Part shown: piece by piece, positions 7,347 to 16,306 of the stretch
Layout of the letters: each line of letters opens with the position of its first letter
How positions within the stretch are numbered: position 1 is the stretch's first letter
NCBI GenBank assembly: GCA_024276195.1
Contig: JAJRXR010000083.1
Coordinates: 1 to 40,971, forward strand
Direction of reading: 5' to 3'
DNA length: 40,971 nucleotides
Source: Planctomycetota bacterium
Lineage (GTDB): Bacteria; Planctomycetota; Phycisphaerae; Phycisphaerales; UBA1924
Translations under genes and position numbers: made by a program
The notes under the pieces: model-generated
Database searches by the model: none
What the model was told of the DNA's origin: nothing
What the model saw: only the letters and a program-made list of their open reading frames with translations

Positions 7347-8441
7347 ATGCGCCGACTCACGATCACCCTCTCGCTCCTGACGCTCGCGTTGCTCGCTGGC
7401 CCCGGGCTCGCTCAGACGCTGCGCATCACCGAGATGGCCCGCATCAAAGGCCAGGGCGTCTCGGTGCTCCAGGGCCTGGGGCTGGTGATGGGCCTCAACG
7501 GCACGGGCGACTCGGGCAAGGAGCTGGCCGTGGCCCGCCCCATCGCCGAGGTTCTGCGCCGCAACGGCAACCCCATCCCCGATCTTGCCGAGCTGGCCAA
7601 GTCCCGCTCGGTCGCGCTGGTCATGGTGACGTGCCGGATCCCGCGCGAGGGGGCGATGACCGACGACGAGCTGGACGTACGCATCAGCGTGATCCATTCC
7701 GCGTCGAGCCTGGACGGCGGCATTCTCTACATCTCACCCCTGACGGCGCCCATCCCCGGCTCGGGCGTCTGGGCCTACGCCCAGGGACAGGTCATCGTCG
7801 AGACGCCCGAGAACCCGACGACCGGGTTCATCCCGGGCGGGGCCTATATAGCGAAGGACATCGTCACGACGCCGGACGTCAAGGCGTCGTTCGAGCTGGT
7901 GCTCGACCCGCCCTACGCCGGGTTCCGCTCCGCTGCGGAGGTCGCCGGGGCGATCAACGACGAGTACCTGCTGACCACACGGACGATCGGCGAAAAAATC
8001 GCCAAGGTTCTCGACGAACGCCGCATCCGCGTGACGGTGCCCGAGTCCGAACGGCGCGCGCCCGCAGGCTTTGTCGGCGATGTCATGGCCACGAGCGTCT
8101 CGTCCAACCGCCTGGGCCTGCCCGCCCAGGTCATCTGCAACACACGCACAGGCCATATCATGATCACGGGCGACGTGCGCATCAGCCCGGCGGTCATCAC
8201 GCACGAGGACCTGGTCATCACGACCACCGTCCCGACGCCGCAGCCAACCGCCGCCGACCCGCTCGTGGATAAATCCCGGTGGGCCGCGATCGGCCCGGGG
8301 GCGCGCGAGAGCGACCTCACCCGCATCGAGGACCTGCAGAACGCGCTCAACCAGCTCGACGTGCCCGCGACCGACCAGATCCAGATCCTCCAGATGCTCC
8401 ACCGCGCCGGCAAGCTCCACGCCCGACTCATCATCGACTGA
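7347..8441 (+). CDS. flgI: FlgI, flagellar P-ring protein
   Basis: The start at 7347 (MRRLTITLSLL) has CGGAGGT 4 nt upstream and yields a 364-residue protein with a clean signal peptide ending near PGLAQ. Family signatures are strong: QGLGLVMGLNGTGDSG, the SLDGGILYISPL block, YAQGQV, and the C-terminal DLQNALNQLDVPATDQIQIL. FlgI polymerises in the periplasm around the rod at the peptidoglycan layer with FlgA's help. It is the first gene of the rightward flagellar operon; flgJ follows after 3 nt. Confidence 0.95.
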   Translation: MRRLTITLSLLTLALLAGPGLAQTLRITEMARIKGQGVSVLQGLGLVMGLNGTGDSGKELAVARPIAEVLRRNGNPIPDLAELAKSRSVALVMVTCRIPREGAMTDDELDVRISVIHSASSLDGGILYISPLTAPIPGSGVWAYAQGQVIVETPENPTTGFIPGGAYIAKDIVTTPDVKASFELVLDPPYAGFRSAAEVAGAINDEYLLTTRTIGEKIAKVLDERRIRVTVPESERRAPAGFVGDVMATSVSSNRLGLPAQVICNTRTGHIMITGDVRISPAVITHEDLVITTTVPTPQPTAADPLVDKSRWAAIGPGARESDLTRIEDLQNALNQLDVPATDQIQILQMLHRAGKLHARLIID

Positions 8442-8444
8442 CCC

Positions 8445-8894
8445 ATGAACGCGAGCCCCTCCATCACAAGCGCCTCCTTTGGCCCCTCGGTGCTCGACCG
8501 GGTCTCTGGCCCGGGCCAGCGCCTCGCGTCGGCCCAGAACCAGTTCGCGGGCGTGCTCAACCGCGCCCGCGAGAAGGCGCCCGAGTCGAGCGAGAGCGCC
8601 GCGAGAGACGCGGCCGAGCAGCTCGTCGCCATCACACTCGTCCAGCCCCTGCTGGCGCAGCTGCGTGAGACCAACAACGCGGCTCCGCCCTTCGCCCCGA
8701 CACCCGCCGAGAAGCAGTTCGCCTCGCTGCAGGATGCGCGTGTGGCGCAGGACATCGTGCGTGGCTCGCGCTTCCCGCTGGTTGACCAGCTTGCGCGCAG
8801 CATGCTGAAGCATCTCAACCCGGGCGCCCCGAGCGCGCCCACAAGCCACGGAGGACGCCATGACCCCGACACCGCCAGCGCTGGGGCCTCTTGA
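8445..8894 (+). CDS. flgJ: FlgJ-like rod-binding protein without muramidase domain
   Basis: 149 residues. Residues about 55-122 match the FlgJ N-terminal rod-binding domain (AAEQLVAITLVQPLLAQLRE ... QDARVAQDIVRGSRFPLVDQ). The C-terminal glucosaminidase/muramidase half found in enterobacterial FlgJ is absent, so the wall-cutting enzyme must be encoded elsewhere or not needed. Single-domain FlgJ proteins are known in other phyla. The last 35 nt overlap flgN, which implies coupled translation. Confidence 0.85.
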   Translation: MNASPSITSASFGPSVLDRVSGPGQRLASAQNQFAGVLNRAREKAPESSESAARDAAEQLVAITLVQPLLAQLRETNNAAPPFAPTPAEKQFASLQDARVAQDIVRGSRFPLVDQLARSMLKHLNPGAPSAPTSHGGRHDPDTASAGAS

Positions 8895-9378
8895 CGAGAC
8901 CGCCCAGGCCTCTCTTGAGCGGATCGTCTTCGAGCTGATCGACCGGCACGAGCGCCTGCTCGACGTGCTCGGCGCCCAGCGCGTCGCCATGGCCGCGGCC
9001 GACCCGGCCCGCCTCGGGCAGGCCGGGCAGCGCTGCGCCGATCTGCTCGAAGGCATAGGCGCCCTCGAGGACGAACGCCGGATGCTCCTCGGCGAGGGCG
9101 ACTCGGGCCATCGCGTCACGATCGCAGAGCTCGCCTCGGTGCTCGACGAGGACCGGCGCGAGCGGGTGCTGGATCTTGGGTCGCGCCTGCGCGGGCTCGT
9201 CGAACGCTGCAAGCGCGAGCAGTCCACGCTGCGAGCCGCGGCGGACTCGCTCTCGGGGCACATGGAAGGTCTCATCCGCCAGGTCATCGCCCGACTCTCG
9301 CACACGGGCGCGTACGACCAGAGCGGGCGCGTCGAGCATCGCGCCGCGGTCGTGAGCGCGCTGGATATCAAGCAGTAA
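8860..9378 (+). CDS. flgN: FlgN-like flagellar export chaperone
   Basis: 172 residues, almost wholly helical with heptad-like leucines (LERIVFELIDRHERLLDVL; RERVLDLGSRLRGLVERCK), fitting the FlgN family of cytoplasmic chaperones for FlgK and FlgL. The ATG lies inside the end of flgJ, 4 nt after GGAGGA within CACGGAGGA. The position directly before flgK and flgL, its predicted clients, strongly supports the call although sequence identity in this family is weak. Confidence 0.75.
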   Translation: MTPTPPALGPLDETAQASLERIVFELIDRHERLLDVLGAQRVAMAAADPARLGQAGQRCADLLEGIGALEDERRMLLGEGDSGHRVTIAELASVLDEDRRERVLDLGSRLRGLVERCKREQSTLRAAADSLSGHMEGLIRQVIARLSHTGAYDQSGRVEHRAAVVSALDIKQ

Positions 9379-9399
9379 GGAGCCCCGCAGGACCACGCC

Positions 9400-11112
9400 A
9401 TGAGCCTCACCGCCGCCATCCAGATCGCGCGCTCGGCCCTGACGACCAGCCAGGTCGGCCTCCAGGTCGCGGGCCAGAACCTGGCCAACCTCGCCACGCC
9501 CGGGTACTCGCGCCAGACCGCCACGCTCTCGCCCATCCGCTCCAACCAGAGCAGCGAGTTCTTCATCGGGCGCGGCGTGCAGGTCAGCGGCGTCCAACGC
9601 CAGATCAACGAATCGGTCCAGAAACGCCTCTGGAACGGTGTCTCCGACGAAACCGCCAAGGCCCGCAGCTACGACATCAACGCCCAGCTCGAGAGCATCC
9701 TCAACGAGCTGACCGGCTTCGACGTTTCCTCCGAGCTGTCGAACTTCTTCAACGCGTGGTCCGAGGCGGCCAACCTGGTCGCCTCGCCCGCGGGCGTCGT
9801 CGAGCAGGGCGACCGGATGGCAAACTTCATCAACTCCATGCGCCAGGATCTGGGCGCGCTGCGCCGCCAGGTCGAGGACGAGGTGGACGCGAGCGTCCTC
9901 CGCGCCGACACGCTGCTCGACGAGATCGCCACGATCAACGTCGAGATCAAACGCACCGAGCTGACCAGCGCCACCGCCAACGCCCTGCGCGACCAGCGCG
10001 ACGCGCTCGTCACCGAACTGAGCGAGTTCATCGACATCACCGTCGTCGAAGACAACCAGGGCGGCCTCGACGTGCTCATCGGCTCCACGCCCATCGTCCT
10101 CGGTGGCGTCAGCCGCGGGCTCGATGTCCAGCGGCGCGATATCGACGGCGTCCTGACCACCCGCGTCGTCGTCGGCGTCGATGGCGAGCCGCTCAACATC
10201 ACCTCCGGCTCCATCGGGGGCCTGCTCGAATCACGCAACTCGGTCGTGGACGAGACCATCGCCAAGCTCGATGATCTCTCCGCCGAGCTGATCTTCCGGG
10301 TCAACATCCTCCACTCGACCGGGCGGAATGCTGACCAGCTCACGTCCACCGTCTCGAACCTGCAGGTCCGCGCCCCGGACCGGACGCTTGCGCTCAACGA
10401 CCCGCTCAACGAGTCCTTCGCCGAGCTGCCCTTCGCCCCGAGCAACGGCGGGTTCTTCGTCGAGGTCACCAACACGAGCACGGGCGCCACACAGCGCGTC
10501 CGCGTGGACGTGGATCTTGACGGGCTCAACAGCGACGACACCTCCGCCGAGGACATCCGCGCCGCGCTCGACGCGATCAGCGGCGTCAACGCCTCGTGGG
10601 ATGTCGAGGGCAAGCTCACCATCGCCGCCGACCCGGACTTCGAGTTCTCGTTTGCCGACGATTCGTCCAACGTCCTGGGCGCGATGGGCGTCAACAGCTA
10701 CTTCGAGGGGACCGACGCCGACTCGATCTCCGTCCGCCAGGGCCTGATCGACGACCCCTCGGGCGTGATGCTCGGGCGCACGGTCGATGGGCAGTTCGTC
10801 GAGAACGCCACCGCGATCGGCCTCGCCTCCCTGCGCGACGAGACACTCTCGGCCCTCTCCAACGGGTCGTTCTCCGAGTACTGGCGCGACCATGTCCAAC
10901 GCGTCGGCACACAGACGAGCGCCTCGCTCACCGAAGCCAACTCCGCCTCGCTCGTCCGCGAAAGCCTTGAGGCGCAGCGGGCCTCGATCAGCGGCGTGGA
11001 CGCCGACGAAGAATCGATCAACCTCATTACCTTCCAGCAGCAGTACTCCGCCGCTGCACGTTTGATCCAGATCGCCGACCAGCTCATGGACGAGCTGCTC
11101 GCGATCATCTGA
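9400..11112 (+). CDS. flgK: FlgK, hook-filament junction protein 1
   Basis: 570 residues. The N-terminus (SQVGLQVAGQNLANLATPGYS) is the rod/hook/FlgK consensus; the C-terminus (ISGVDADEESINLITFQQQY ... IQIADQLMDELLAII) is the FlgK terminal helix. A central Asp-rich segment, about residues 350-450 (VDVDLDGLNSDDTSAEDIRA), is the variable domain. FlgK is exported through the hook to form the junction zone on which FlgL and then flagellin assemble. It starts 21 nt after flgN; AAGGAG lies at the end of flgN. Confidence 0.95.
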   Translation: MSLTAAIQIARSALTTSQVGLQVAGQNLANLATPGYSRQTATLSPIRSNQSSEFFIGRGVQVSGVQRQINESVQKRLWNGVSDETAKARSYDINAQLESILNELTGFDVSSELSNFFNAWSEAANLVASPAGVVEQGDRMANFINSMRQDLGALRRQVEDEVDASVLRADTLLDEIATINVEIKRTELTSATANALRDQRDALVTELSEFIDITVVEDNQGGLDVLIGSTPIVLGGVSRGLDVQRRDIDGVLTTRVVVGVDGEPLNITSGSIGGLLESRNSVVDETIAKLDDLSAELIFRVNILHSTGRNADQLTSTVSNLQVRAPDRTLALNDPLNESFAELPFAPSNGGFFVEVTNTSTGATQRVRVDVDLDGLNSDDTSAEDIRAALDAISGVNASWDVEGKLTIAADPDFEFSFADDSSNVLGAMGVNSYFEGTDADSISVRQGLIDDPSGVMLGRTVDGQFVENATAIGLASLRDETLSALSNGSFSEYWRDHVQRVGTQTSASLTEANSASLVRESLEAQRASISGVDADEESINLITFQQQYSAAARLIQIADQLMDELLAII

Positions 11113-11128
11113 CCCAGGAGCCCCCGGC

Positions 11129-13189
11129 GTGACCAGCTCTCCATCCGGCATCGGACGCGTTCCCATGCTGATGCGCAACCGGATCTCGCTCTCGCTGATC
11201 GGGCGCACCAACGCCGACCTGTTCAAGGTCAGCCAGCAGCTCTCGTCGGGCCTGGCCATCACGCGCCCGAGCGACGACCCCATCCGCGCCGCCTCCATCT
11301 CCGTCCTCGACGGGCGCCTCGAACGCTCCGACCAGATCCTGCGCAACCTCGAGTACGCCCGCGGCTCGCTCGACGTCGTGGACAACACGCTCACCGAGCT
11401 TCAGAATCTGATCAACGAGGCCATCAGCATCGGCTCCTCGCAGATCTCCACCCCCGCGAGCCCCCAGGAACGCGAGGCCCAAGCCAACGTCCTCGATTCC
11501 ATGATCTCCTCGCTCTTTGGTCTGGCCAACCAGGAATCCATCATCGGCTACATCTTCGGCGGCACACAGCCCGGGACGCCCCCCGTCACCGACCTCGGCG
11601 GCGCATTCAGCTATGTCGGAGGCTTTGGCGGGCTCGAAACCGACATCGGACTCGGGCGATCCGTCCCCGTCACCCTCGGCGCACAGAACACCATCGGCTC
11701 CACCTCCGCCCGCGTCGAAGGCTCGGCCGACCTCGACCCCGACCTCACCCTCGACACCCTCCTGACCGATCTCAACGGCGCCCGCGACTTCGGCGTCTCC
11801 ACCGGAACCTTCGAGCTCTCGTTCAACGCCGGGCAGCGTTTCAGCGTCGATCTCGCCGGCGCTGACACCGTCGGCGATGTCGTTGACGCCATCACCGCCG
11901 CCATCGGGCAGGCCGAGATTGACCAGGGCGTGACGATCCTCGGCCCCGGCGGCGTCTCGATCGCGGGCGAGGGCATCACGATCGACGTCCCCGCCGGCAA
12001 CCTCGAGGCGTTCGACCTGACCGGCTCAAGCGTCGGCGCCGACTTCGGGCTCGTCTTCAACCCCGCAACGCCCTTCAACGCGGGCACGACGTCCGGCCTC
12101 GACCTCTCCCCACGCCTGAGCTGGACCACACCCGTCCCCTCGCTCAGCGGGATCACCCCCCCACTCGGCGAGATCCAGATCACCAACAACGGGCGCGTCT
12201 CGCTCGTCGATCTCTCGGGCGCAACGACCCTGGGCGAGATCCGGTCCATCATCGAGTCCAACGTCGAGGGGACCAGAGTCCTCCTCAGCGAGGACGGACG
12301 CTCGATCGACGTGCTCACCGAGGTCGCCGGGGGCCAGGACCGGGCCTTGACGATCACCGATGTCCCCGGGAACAACAGCACCGCGACGCAGCTCGGCATC
12401 CGCTCGTACATGAGCACCACCGAGCTGAGCGACTTCAACGACGGGCGGGGCGTGCAGGTCGTCACCGGCGCGACCGACCCCATCACGGGCCTGCCCGACC
12501 CCACGCGGGACGTGGATTTTTCCATCACCCTCTGGACCGGGACCGCGAGCGAGCTGGAGATCGACATCGACCTCCAGCCGTCGGACCTGGTGGACGTCTC
12601 CACGCTGCTGGCCTCGATCAACACCCAGGCGGACGCCACCCTGATCGCGGCGGGCATGGCCCCGGGCGATTTCACGGCCCAGCTCCCCAACGACCGCAAC
12701 GGGCTCGAACTCATCCAGTCCGGCGCGTTCGGGGGCTCGATGCTGATCACGCGCAAAAACAACTCCACCGCGCCGGAACAGCTCGGGCTGCTCGACGGCG
12801 CCGTGGACCCCAGCGGCGACATCTTCTACTCCACCGACCGCGCCAAGGTCCGTGTGAACAACCTTTTCACCTCTCTGATCGATCTGCGCGACGCGCTGCG
12901 GAACAACAGCACATCTGGCATCCAGTTTGCGTCAGACAAGATCGAAGAGGCGGGCGCCCGTCTCACAGAAACCCACGGCCTTGTCGGCGGCTACGCCAAA
13001 CGCGTGGACGACGAGATCAGACGCGAGCAGGAGCGAGTGATCCTGAACGAGACGACACGCTCGAGCCTGCGGGACACGGACTTCGCCGAGGCGGCCACCC
13101 GCCTGACGCTGCTCCAGACGCAGCTCCAGGCGGCGCTCCAGGTCACGGCGAGCACCAGCCAGCTCTCGCTGCTGAGCTTCCTGGGGTAG
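11129..13189 (+). CDS. flgL: FlgL, hook-filament junction protein 3
   Basis: A GTG start follows CAGGAG at 8-nt spacing and gives 686 residues, about twice E. coli FlgL (317). Flagellin-like N-terminus: LFKVSQQLSSGLAITRPSDD and ARGSLDVVDNTLTELQNLIN. Flagellin-like C-terminus: LRDTDFAEAATRLTLLQTQL. The enlarged middle (residues about 140-560) is Thr/Asp/Gly-rich and includes hook-IN-like repeats (TVGDVVDAITAAIGQAEIDQ; TTLGEIRSIIESNVEGTRVL), giving a large surface-exposed domain. Location after flgK separates it from true flagellins, which are encoded further on. Confidence 0.9.
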   Translation: MTSSPSGIGRVPMLMRNRISLSLIGRTNADLFKVSQQLSSGLAITRPSDDPIRAASISVLDGRLERSDQILRNLEYARGSLDVVDNTLTELQNLINEAISIGSSQISTPASPQEREAQANVLDSMISSLFGLANQESIIGYIFGGTQPGTPPVTDLGGAFSYVGGFGGLETDIGLGRSVPVTLGAQNTIGSTSARVEGSADLDPDLTLDTLLTDLNGARDFGVSTGTFELSFNAGQRFSVDLAGADTVGDVVDAITAAIGQAEIDQGVTILGPGGVSIAGEGITIDVPAGNLEAFDLTGSSVGADFGLVFNPATPFNAGTTSGLDLSPRLSWTTPVPSLSGITPPLGEIQITNNGRVSLVDLSGATTLGEIRSIIESNVEGTRVLLSEDGRSIDVLTEVAGGQDRALTITDVPGNNSTATQLGIRSYMSTTELSDFNDGRGVQVVTGATDPITGLPDPTRDVDFSITLWTGTASELEIDIDLQPSDLVDVSTLLASINTQADATLIAAGMAPGDFTAQLPNDRNGLELIQSGAFGGSMLITRKNNSTAPEQLGLLDGAVDPSGDIFYSTDRAKVRVNNLFTSLIDLRDALRNNSTSGIQFASDKIEEAGARLTETHGLVGGYAKRVDDEIRREQERVILNETTRSSLRDTDFAEAATRLTLLQTQLQAALQVTASTSQLSLLSFLG

Positions 13190-13199
13190 ACGACGCACA

Positions 13200-13215
13200 C
13201 CGGGCGAAAGCCCGG
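13200..13215 (+). other. GNRA-tetraloop hairpin after flgL
   Basis: CCGGGC-GAAA-GCCCGG, a perfect 6-bp stem closed by a GAAA tetraloop, 10 nt downstream of the flgL stop. No T-run follows, so it is more likely a stable 3' structure or processing site within the operon transcript than a terminator. Confidence 0.5.
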
Positions 13216-13340
13216 CGGGCGGGATGGATCGAATGGGCGTCAGCGCACACGGCCGCGCTGAGTCGCCAGACAGGACGTCAACCGGGGTGGATGCTCCGGG
13301 AGTCGATCCACATCGTGGCCGTAAGGATCGGAGCGCACAC

Positions 13341-13787
13341 ATGGACGTGCGGACGACACGCTTTGGGGTGATCGAGATCGCGGAGGACCGCGTGATCACG
13401 TTCCCGAAGGGAATGCTCGGGTTTCCGGGCAAGACACGCTGGTGCCTGCTGCAGCCGGGCGACGACGCGTGCTTTTTCTGGCTGCAGAGCCTGGACGAGC
13501 CGGGGCTTGCGTTTGTGGTGACCGACCCGACGCTGTTCGAGCCCGAGTATTCGGCTCCGATCCGGAGCGAGCAGATGGAACAGCTCGCGCTGGACAAGCT
13601 CGAAGACGCCCAGGTCTTCGTGATTGTCAACAAGATCGACCAGCAGCTCACCGGCAACCTCCAGGGGCCGCTCATCATCAACACCCTCGCCAGGATCGGC
13701 GAGCAGATGGTGGTCGCCGAGAAACGCTGGACGACCCGACACCCGCTGATGAAGGTGGACAAGGCGGAACAAGCCGCCTCGGCCTGA
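13341..13787 (+). CDS. fliW: FliW, flagellar assembly factor and CsrA antagonist
   Basis: The ATG at 13341, preceded by CGGAG at 7 nt, gives 148 residues, the usual FliW size; 39 further in-frame residues upstream lack family character. The protein begins [20 protein letters not shown] and continues [14 protein letters not shown], with the FliW core ([44 protein letters not shown]). FliW binds flagellin and, when free, binds CsrA and releases it from flagellin mRNA. Its placement directly before csrA and two flagellin genes is the classical arrangement for that circuit. Confidence 0.95.
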   Translation: MDVRTTRFGVIEIAEDRVITFPKGMLGFPGKTRWCLLQPGDDACFFWLQSLDEPGLAFVVTDPTLFEPEYSAPIRSEQMEQLALDKLEDAQVFVIVNKIDQQLTGNLQGPLIINTLARIGEQMVVAEKRWTTRHPLMKVDKAEQAASA

Positions 13788-13790
13788 TCC

Positions 13791-13807
13791 GCGGACCGCA
13801 CGTCCGC
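13791..13807 (+). other. Hairpin immediately after fliW
   Basis: GCGGAC-cgcac-GTCCGC, a 6-bp perfect stem 3 nt past the fliW stop, at the start of the 188-nt fliW-csrA gap. No T-run follows. The gap also contains an imperfect CCCGGAAG/CTTCCTCCGGG pairing at about 13918-13949. These could separate fliW from csrA expression, but nothing shows how. Confidence 0.4.
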
Positions 13808-13975
13808 CCACCCGGGCGAACGCTCTTCGGACGTTCTTGCACAGGCGCCCATCGTGCGCCGAGGCCGGAACGCCCGCGGACCGATCGCAAAGGCGGCGGG
13901 AGAACAACGACGACCGACCCCGGAAGGCAGGGATGCCGCTTCCTCCGGGCACGGATGCGAAAAGGAGCTCACGCA

Positions 13976-14332
13976 ATGCTTGTGCTTTCACGGCAGCGCG
14001 ACGAGACAATCATGATCGGCGACGATATCGAGATCACCATCGTCGATATCAGGGGCGACAAGGTGCGCCTCGGGATCACCGCGCCGACCCGCATCGCCGT
14101 ACACCGCAAAGAGGTGTACGACGCGATCACGCGGGAGAACGAGCAGGCCGCCAAGATCGCGGGCGGCGCCATCGAAGAAATCGCCCAGAAAGTCAGGCCA
14201 GGACCCGCACGCAGCGCCACCCGCGCCCGCGCCTCCCGCCTGACCGCGGGGCGATCCGACCACGAACCCAAACCCAACGACCAGCAGACCGAGCCAAAGC
14301 CGCAAGGCCCCTCGATCCGCAGCACCGGATAA
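13976..14332 (+). CDS. csrA: CsrA, carbon storage / translational regulator, with C-terminal extension
   Basis: The ATG at 13976 follows AAAGGAG. Residues 1-60 are canonical Csr[21 protein letters not shown], with RNA-binding L4, R6 and R44 ([10 protein letters not shown]). At 118 residues it is nearly twice the usual 60-75; the extra about 50 residues ([16 protein letters not shown] onward) are basic, then Pro/Gln-rich and apparently disordered. CsrA dimers bind GGA motifs over ribosome sites. Lying between fliW and two flagellin genes with GGA-rich leaders, it probably represses flagellin translation until FliW titrates it. The extension could add RNA or protein contacts, but this is untested. 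Confidence 0.95.
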   Translation: MLVLSRQRDETIMIGDDIEITIVDIRGDKVRLGITAPTRIAVHRKEVYDAITRENEQAAKIAGGAIEEIAQKVRPGPARSATRARASRLTAGRSDHEPKPNDQQTEPKPQGPSIRSTG

Positions 14333-14413
14333 GCACACCACCGAACCCTCAGGCGTACTCACACTCCCCCGCGCACAGGATTTCGCCGGGGGCGAACACC
14401 ACGGACAACGCAA

Positions 14414-14425
14414 TCACGGAGGATT
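14414..14425 (+). promoter_or_regulatory. Candidate CsrA-binding ribosome site, flagellin 1
   Basis: TCACGGAGGATT covers the Shine-Dalgarno 3 nt before the start and contains two overlapping GGA triplets; further GGAs lie at 14378-14380 and 14403-14405. The same 12-mer occurs before the second flagellin. CsrA consensus sites centre on ANGGA at the ribosome site. CACGGAGG also occurs before flgI and flgN, so part of the similarity may simply be a strong ribosome site. Confidence 0.45.
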
Positions 14426-14428
14426 GCC

Positions 14429-15988
14429 ATGGCCAGAATCAACACCAACGTCCCGAGCATCATCGCCCAGGCGAATCTCGAACGCGCCGGGCAAGAGCTT
14501 GGCATCCGACTCGAACGCCTCTCCACCGGTCTGCGCATTAACCGGGGCAAGGACGACCCCGCCGGGCTCATCATCAGCGAACGCATCGCGACGGACATCG
14601 CGGGCATCGAGCAGGGCATCAAGAACTCGGAGCGCGCCAGCTCGGTCATCGCGACCACCGAGGCCGCCCTCGTCGAGATCTCTGACCTGCTCAACACGAT
14701 CAAGGGGCTCACGGTCGAGGCCGCCAACTCCGGCGCCATCTCAGACGAGGAGATCCAGGCCAACCAGCTCCAGATCAACTCCGCCATCCAGTCCATCACA
14801 CGCATCAGCAACACCGCCAGCTTCGGCGGCCTCAGGCTCCTCGACGGGTCGCTCGACTACATCACCAGCGGCATCAACGCCGCCGAGATCAAGACCGCCC
14901 GCGTCTTCGCCGCCAGCTTCGTCGGCACCAACTCCCTCCAGGTCGAGGTCGATGTCCTCGCCTCCGCCCAGAAGGGCGGGCTCTACCTCAACGGCGACAT
15001 GCCCGGCGCGCTGACCGACGGTGTCCTCGCCTCCGCCATCACGCTCCGTATCGCCGGCTCCCTCGGCGTCAACGAGCTCTCCTTCGCCTCGGGCGCCTCC
15101 CTCGCCAGTGTCGTCAGCGGCGTCAACGGTCGCAGCGCCCTCACCGGGGTAGAGGCCGTGCTCATCAACGGCGACCCCAACTCCGGCGTCATCTTCCGGA
15201 CCGTTGGCTACGGTTCCGACGAGTTCGTCAGCGTCGATCGCCTCGGGGGTGACGACGCAGCCACTTGGTTCAACACCTACAAGTTCGTCGATGGCGCCAC
15301 CCTGCCCGACTTCACCGGCGGCTTCCCCTGGGCCGGCATCGGCACCACCCTCACCTCCACCAACCGCGACACAGGCGAGGACGTCCAGGCCCTCATCAAC
15401 GGCTCGCTCGCCAACGGCGACGGGCTCGAGATATCCCTCAGCTCTCCCAACCTCTCTGTCGAGCTTCTCCTCGCAGAGACCTTCGCTACCGATCCCACCA
15501 TTGCCCCCTCGACGTTTGATATCACCGGGGGCGGCGCGCTCTTCCAGCTTGGCCAGGACATCAGCGCCCTCCAGCAGACCAATATCGGCATCACCTCCAC
15601 CTCCGCCTCCTTCCTCGGCGGCAGCCTCGTCAACGGCTCCGTCCAATATCTCTCCAGCCTCCAGGATGGTCAGGCCAACAGCCTTCGCGCCAGCGCCGCC
15701 AGGCGAGACTTCAACCCCACTAGCGCCATCCTTGATAAGGCCATCGACGAGGTCTCCGTCCTCCGCGGGCGTTTGGGCGCCTTCGAGCGGAACGTCCTCG
15801 AAACCAACATCAGGAGCCTCCGGTCCCAGTTCGAGAACCTCACGGCCAGCAAGTCCATCATCCAGGACGCCGACTTCGCCGCCGAGACCTCCGCCCTGAC
15901 CCGAGCCCAGATCCTCCAGAGCTCGGGCACCACCGTGCTCACGCTTGCCAACCAGCAGGCGCAGAACGTGCTCCAGCTCCTCGGCTAA
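14429..15988 (+). CDS. Flagellin 1
   Basis: 519 residues. Flagellin N-domain: MARINTNVPSIIAQANLERA, then LERLSTGLRINRGKDDPAGL and LQINSAIQSITRISNTASFG. C-domain: IDEVSVLRGRLGAFERNVLE and IQDADFAAETSALTRAQILQ, ending NQQAQNVLQLLG. The middle (about residues 150-400) is the exposed variable domain and includes a hook-IN-like segment (ASLASVVSGVNGRSALTGV). It is exported through the hollow hook to form the filament. It lies 96 nt after csrA, so it may be cotranscribed with fliW-csrA or have its own promoter; an intrinsic terminator follows. Confidence 0.95.
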   Translation: MARINTNVPSIIAQANLERAGQELGIRLERLSTGLRINRGKDDPAGLIISERIATDIAGIEQGIKNSERASSVIATTEAALVEISDLLNTIKGLTVEAANSGAISDEEIQANQLQINSAIQSITRISNTASFGGLRLLDGSLDYITSGINAAEIKTARVFAASFVGTNSLQVEVDVLASAQKGGLYLNGDMPGALTDGVLASAITLRIAGSLGVNELSFASGASLASVVSGVNGRSALTGVEAVLINGDPNSGVIFRTVGYGSDEFVSVDRLGGDDAATWFNTYKFVDGATLPDFTGGFPWAGIGTTLTSTNRDTGEDVQALINGSLANGDGLEISLSSPNLSVELLLAETFATDPTIAPSTFDITGGGALFQLGQDISALQQTNIGITSTSASFLGGSLVNGSVQYLSSLQDGQANSLRASAARRDFNPTSAILDKAIDEVSVLRGRLGAFERNVLETNIRSLRSQFENLTASKSIIQDADFAAETSALTRAQILQSSGTTVLTLANQQAQNVLQLLG

Positions 15989-16021
15989 GCGAAAACGCCC
16001 GGTTCAAGCCGATTCTGACGA

Positions 16022-16053
16022 GGCCCCACCCATTCCGGGTGGGGCCTTTCTTC
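16022..16053 (+). terminator. Rho-independent terminator after flagellin 1
   Basis: GGCCCCACCC (16022-16031), loop ATTCC, GGGTGGGGCC (16037-16046), then TTTCTT. A perfect 10-bp stem with a U-rich tail, 33 nt past the stop. It ends the upstream flagellar operon and implies a separate promoter for flagellin 2. Confidence 0.9.
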
Positions 16054-16118
16054 ATGCGCGCACCCTGACCCGGACAGCCCCCCCTGCCCGGTTTCTTTCT
16101 CATTCTTGCCGAGGCGAC

Positions 16119-16146
16119 TGAACCGTCCCCCGGACGCCGCCGATCC
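16119..16146 (+). promoter_or_regulatory. Possible sigma28 (FliA)-type promoter for flagellin 2
   Basis: TGAA (16119-16122), 16 nt, then GCCGATCC (16139-16146), compared with TAAA-N15-GCCGATAA. The -10 core GCCGAT is exact; the -35 and the spacing are each one step off. It falls between the flagellin 1 terminator and flagellin 2, where a late flagellar promoter is expected. The leader would be about 170 nt. Confidence 0.35.
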
Positions 16147-16200
16147 CCGGTTTCACACGTCCGGGTCGCAAGCCCGTGCGTGTGACTCCCCGGACGGATC
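16142..16200 (+). other. Long imperfect hairpin in flagellin 2 leader
   Basis: Nested complementary blocks: GATCC/GGATC (16142-16146 with 16196-16200), CCGG/CCGG (16147-16150 with 16190-16193), TCACACG/CGTGTGA (16153-16159 with 16179-16185), CGGG/CCCG (16162-16165 with 16173-16176), 7-nt apex TCGCAAG. It lies in the 337-nt gap between the two flagellin genes, overlapping the putative -10 and extending into the leader. It could be an operator-like palindrome or a 5' UTR structure. The rest of the gap (16201-16306) is GGA-rich but shows no other element. Confidence 0.5.
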
Positions 16201-16306
16201 CGGGGGCAACTGGTTTCACGAACGGGTCAGCACGTCGCGGACCCACCGGGTGGAGCAGCCCGTTCGGAACACACCTGGGGGAGCAGACGCTCACCCGAAC
16301 ACGCGT

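Noticed and set aside
7734-9659. 641-codon minus-strand frame opposite flgI-flgJ-flgN
   Set aside because: Antisense shadow of three recognised flagellar genes; no family similarity.
13200-13215. Intrinsic terminator after flgL
   Set aside because: Stable hairpin but followed by GC-rich sequence without a T-run, and fliW continues the operon.
16090-16109. sigma54 promoter for flagellin 2 (TTCTTGCC)
   Set aside because: A TTGC is present, but no GG lies exactly 10 nt before the GC.
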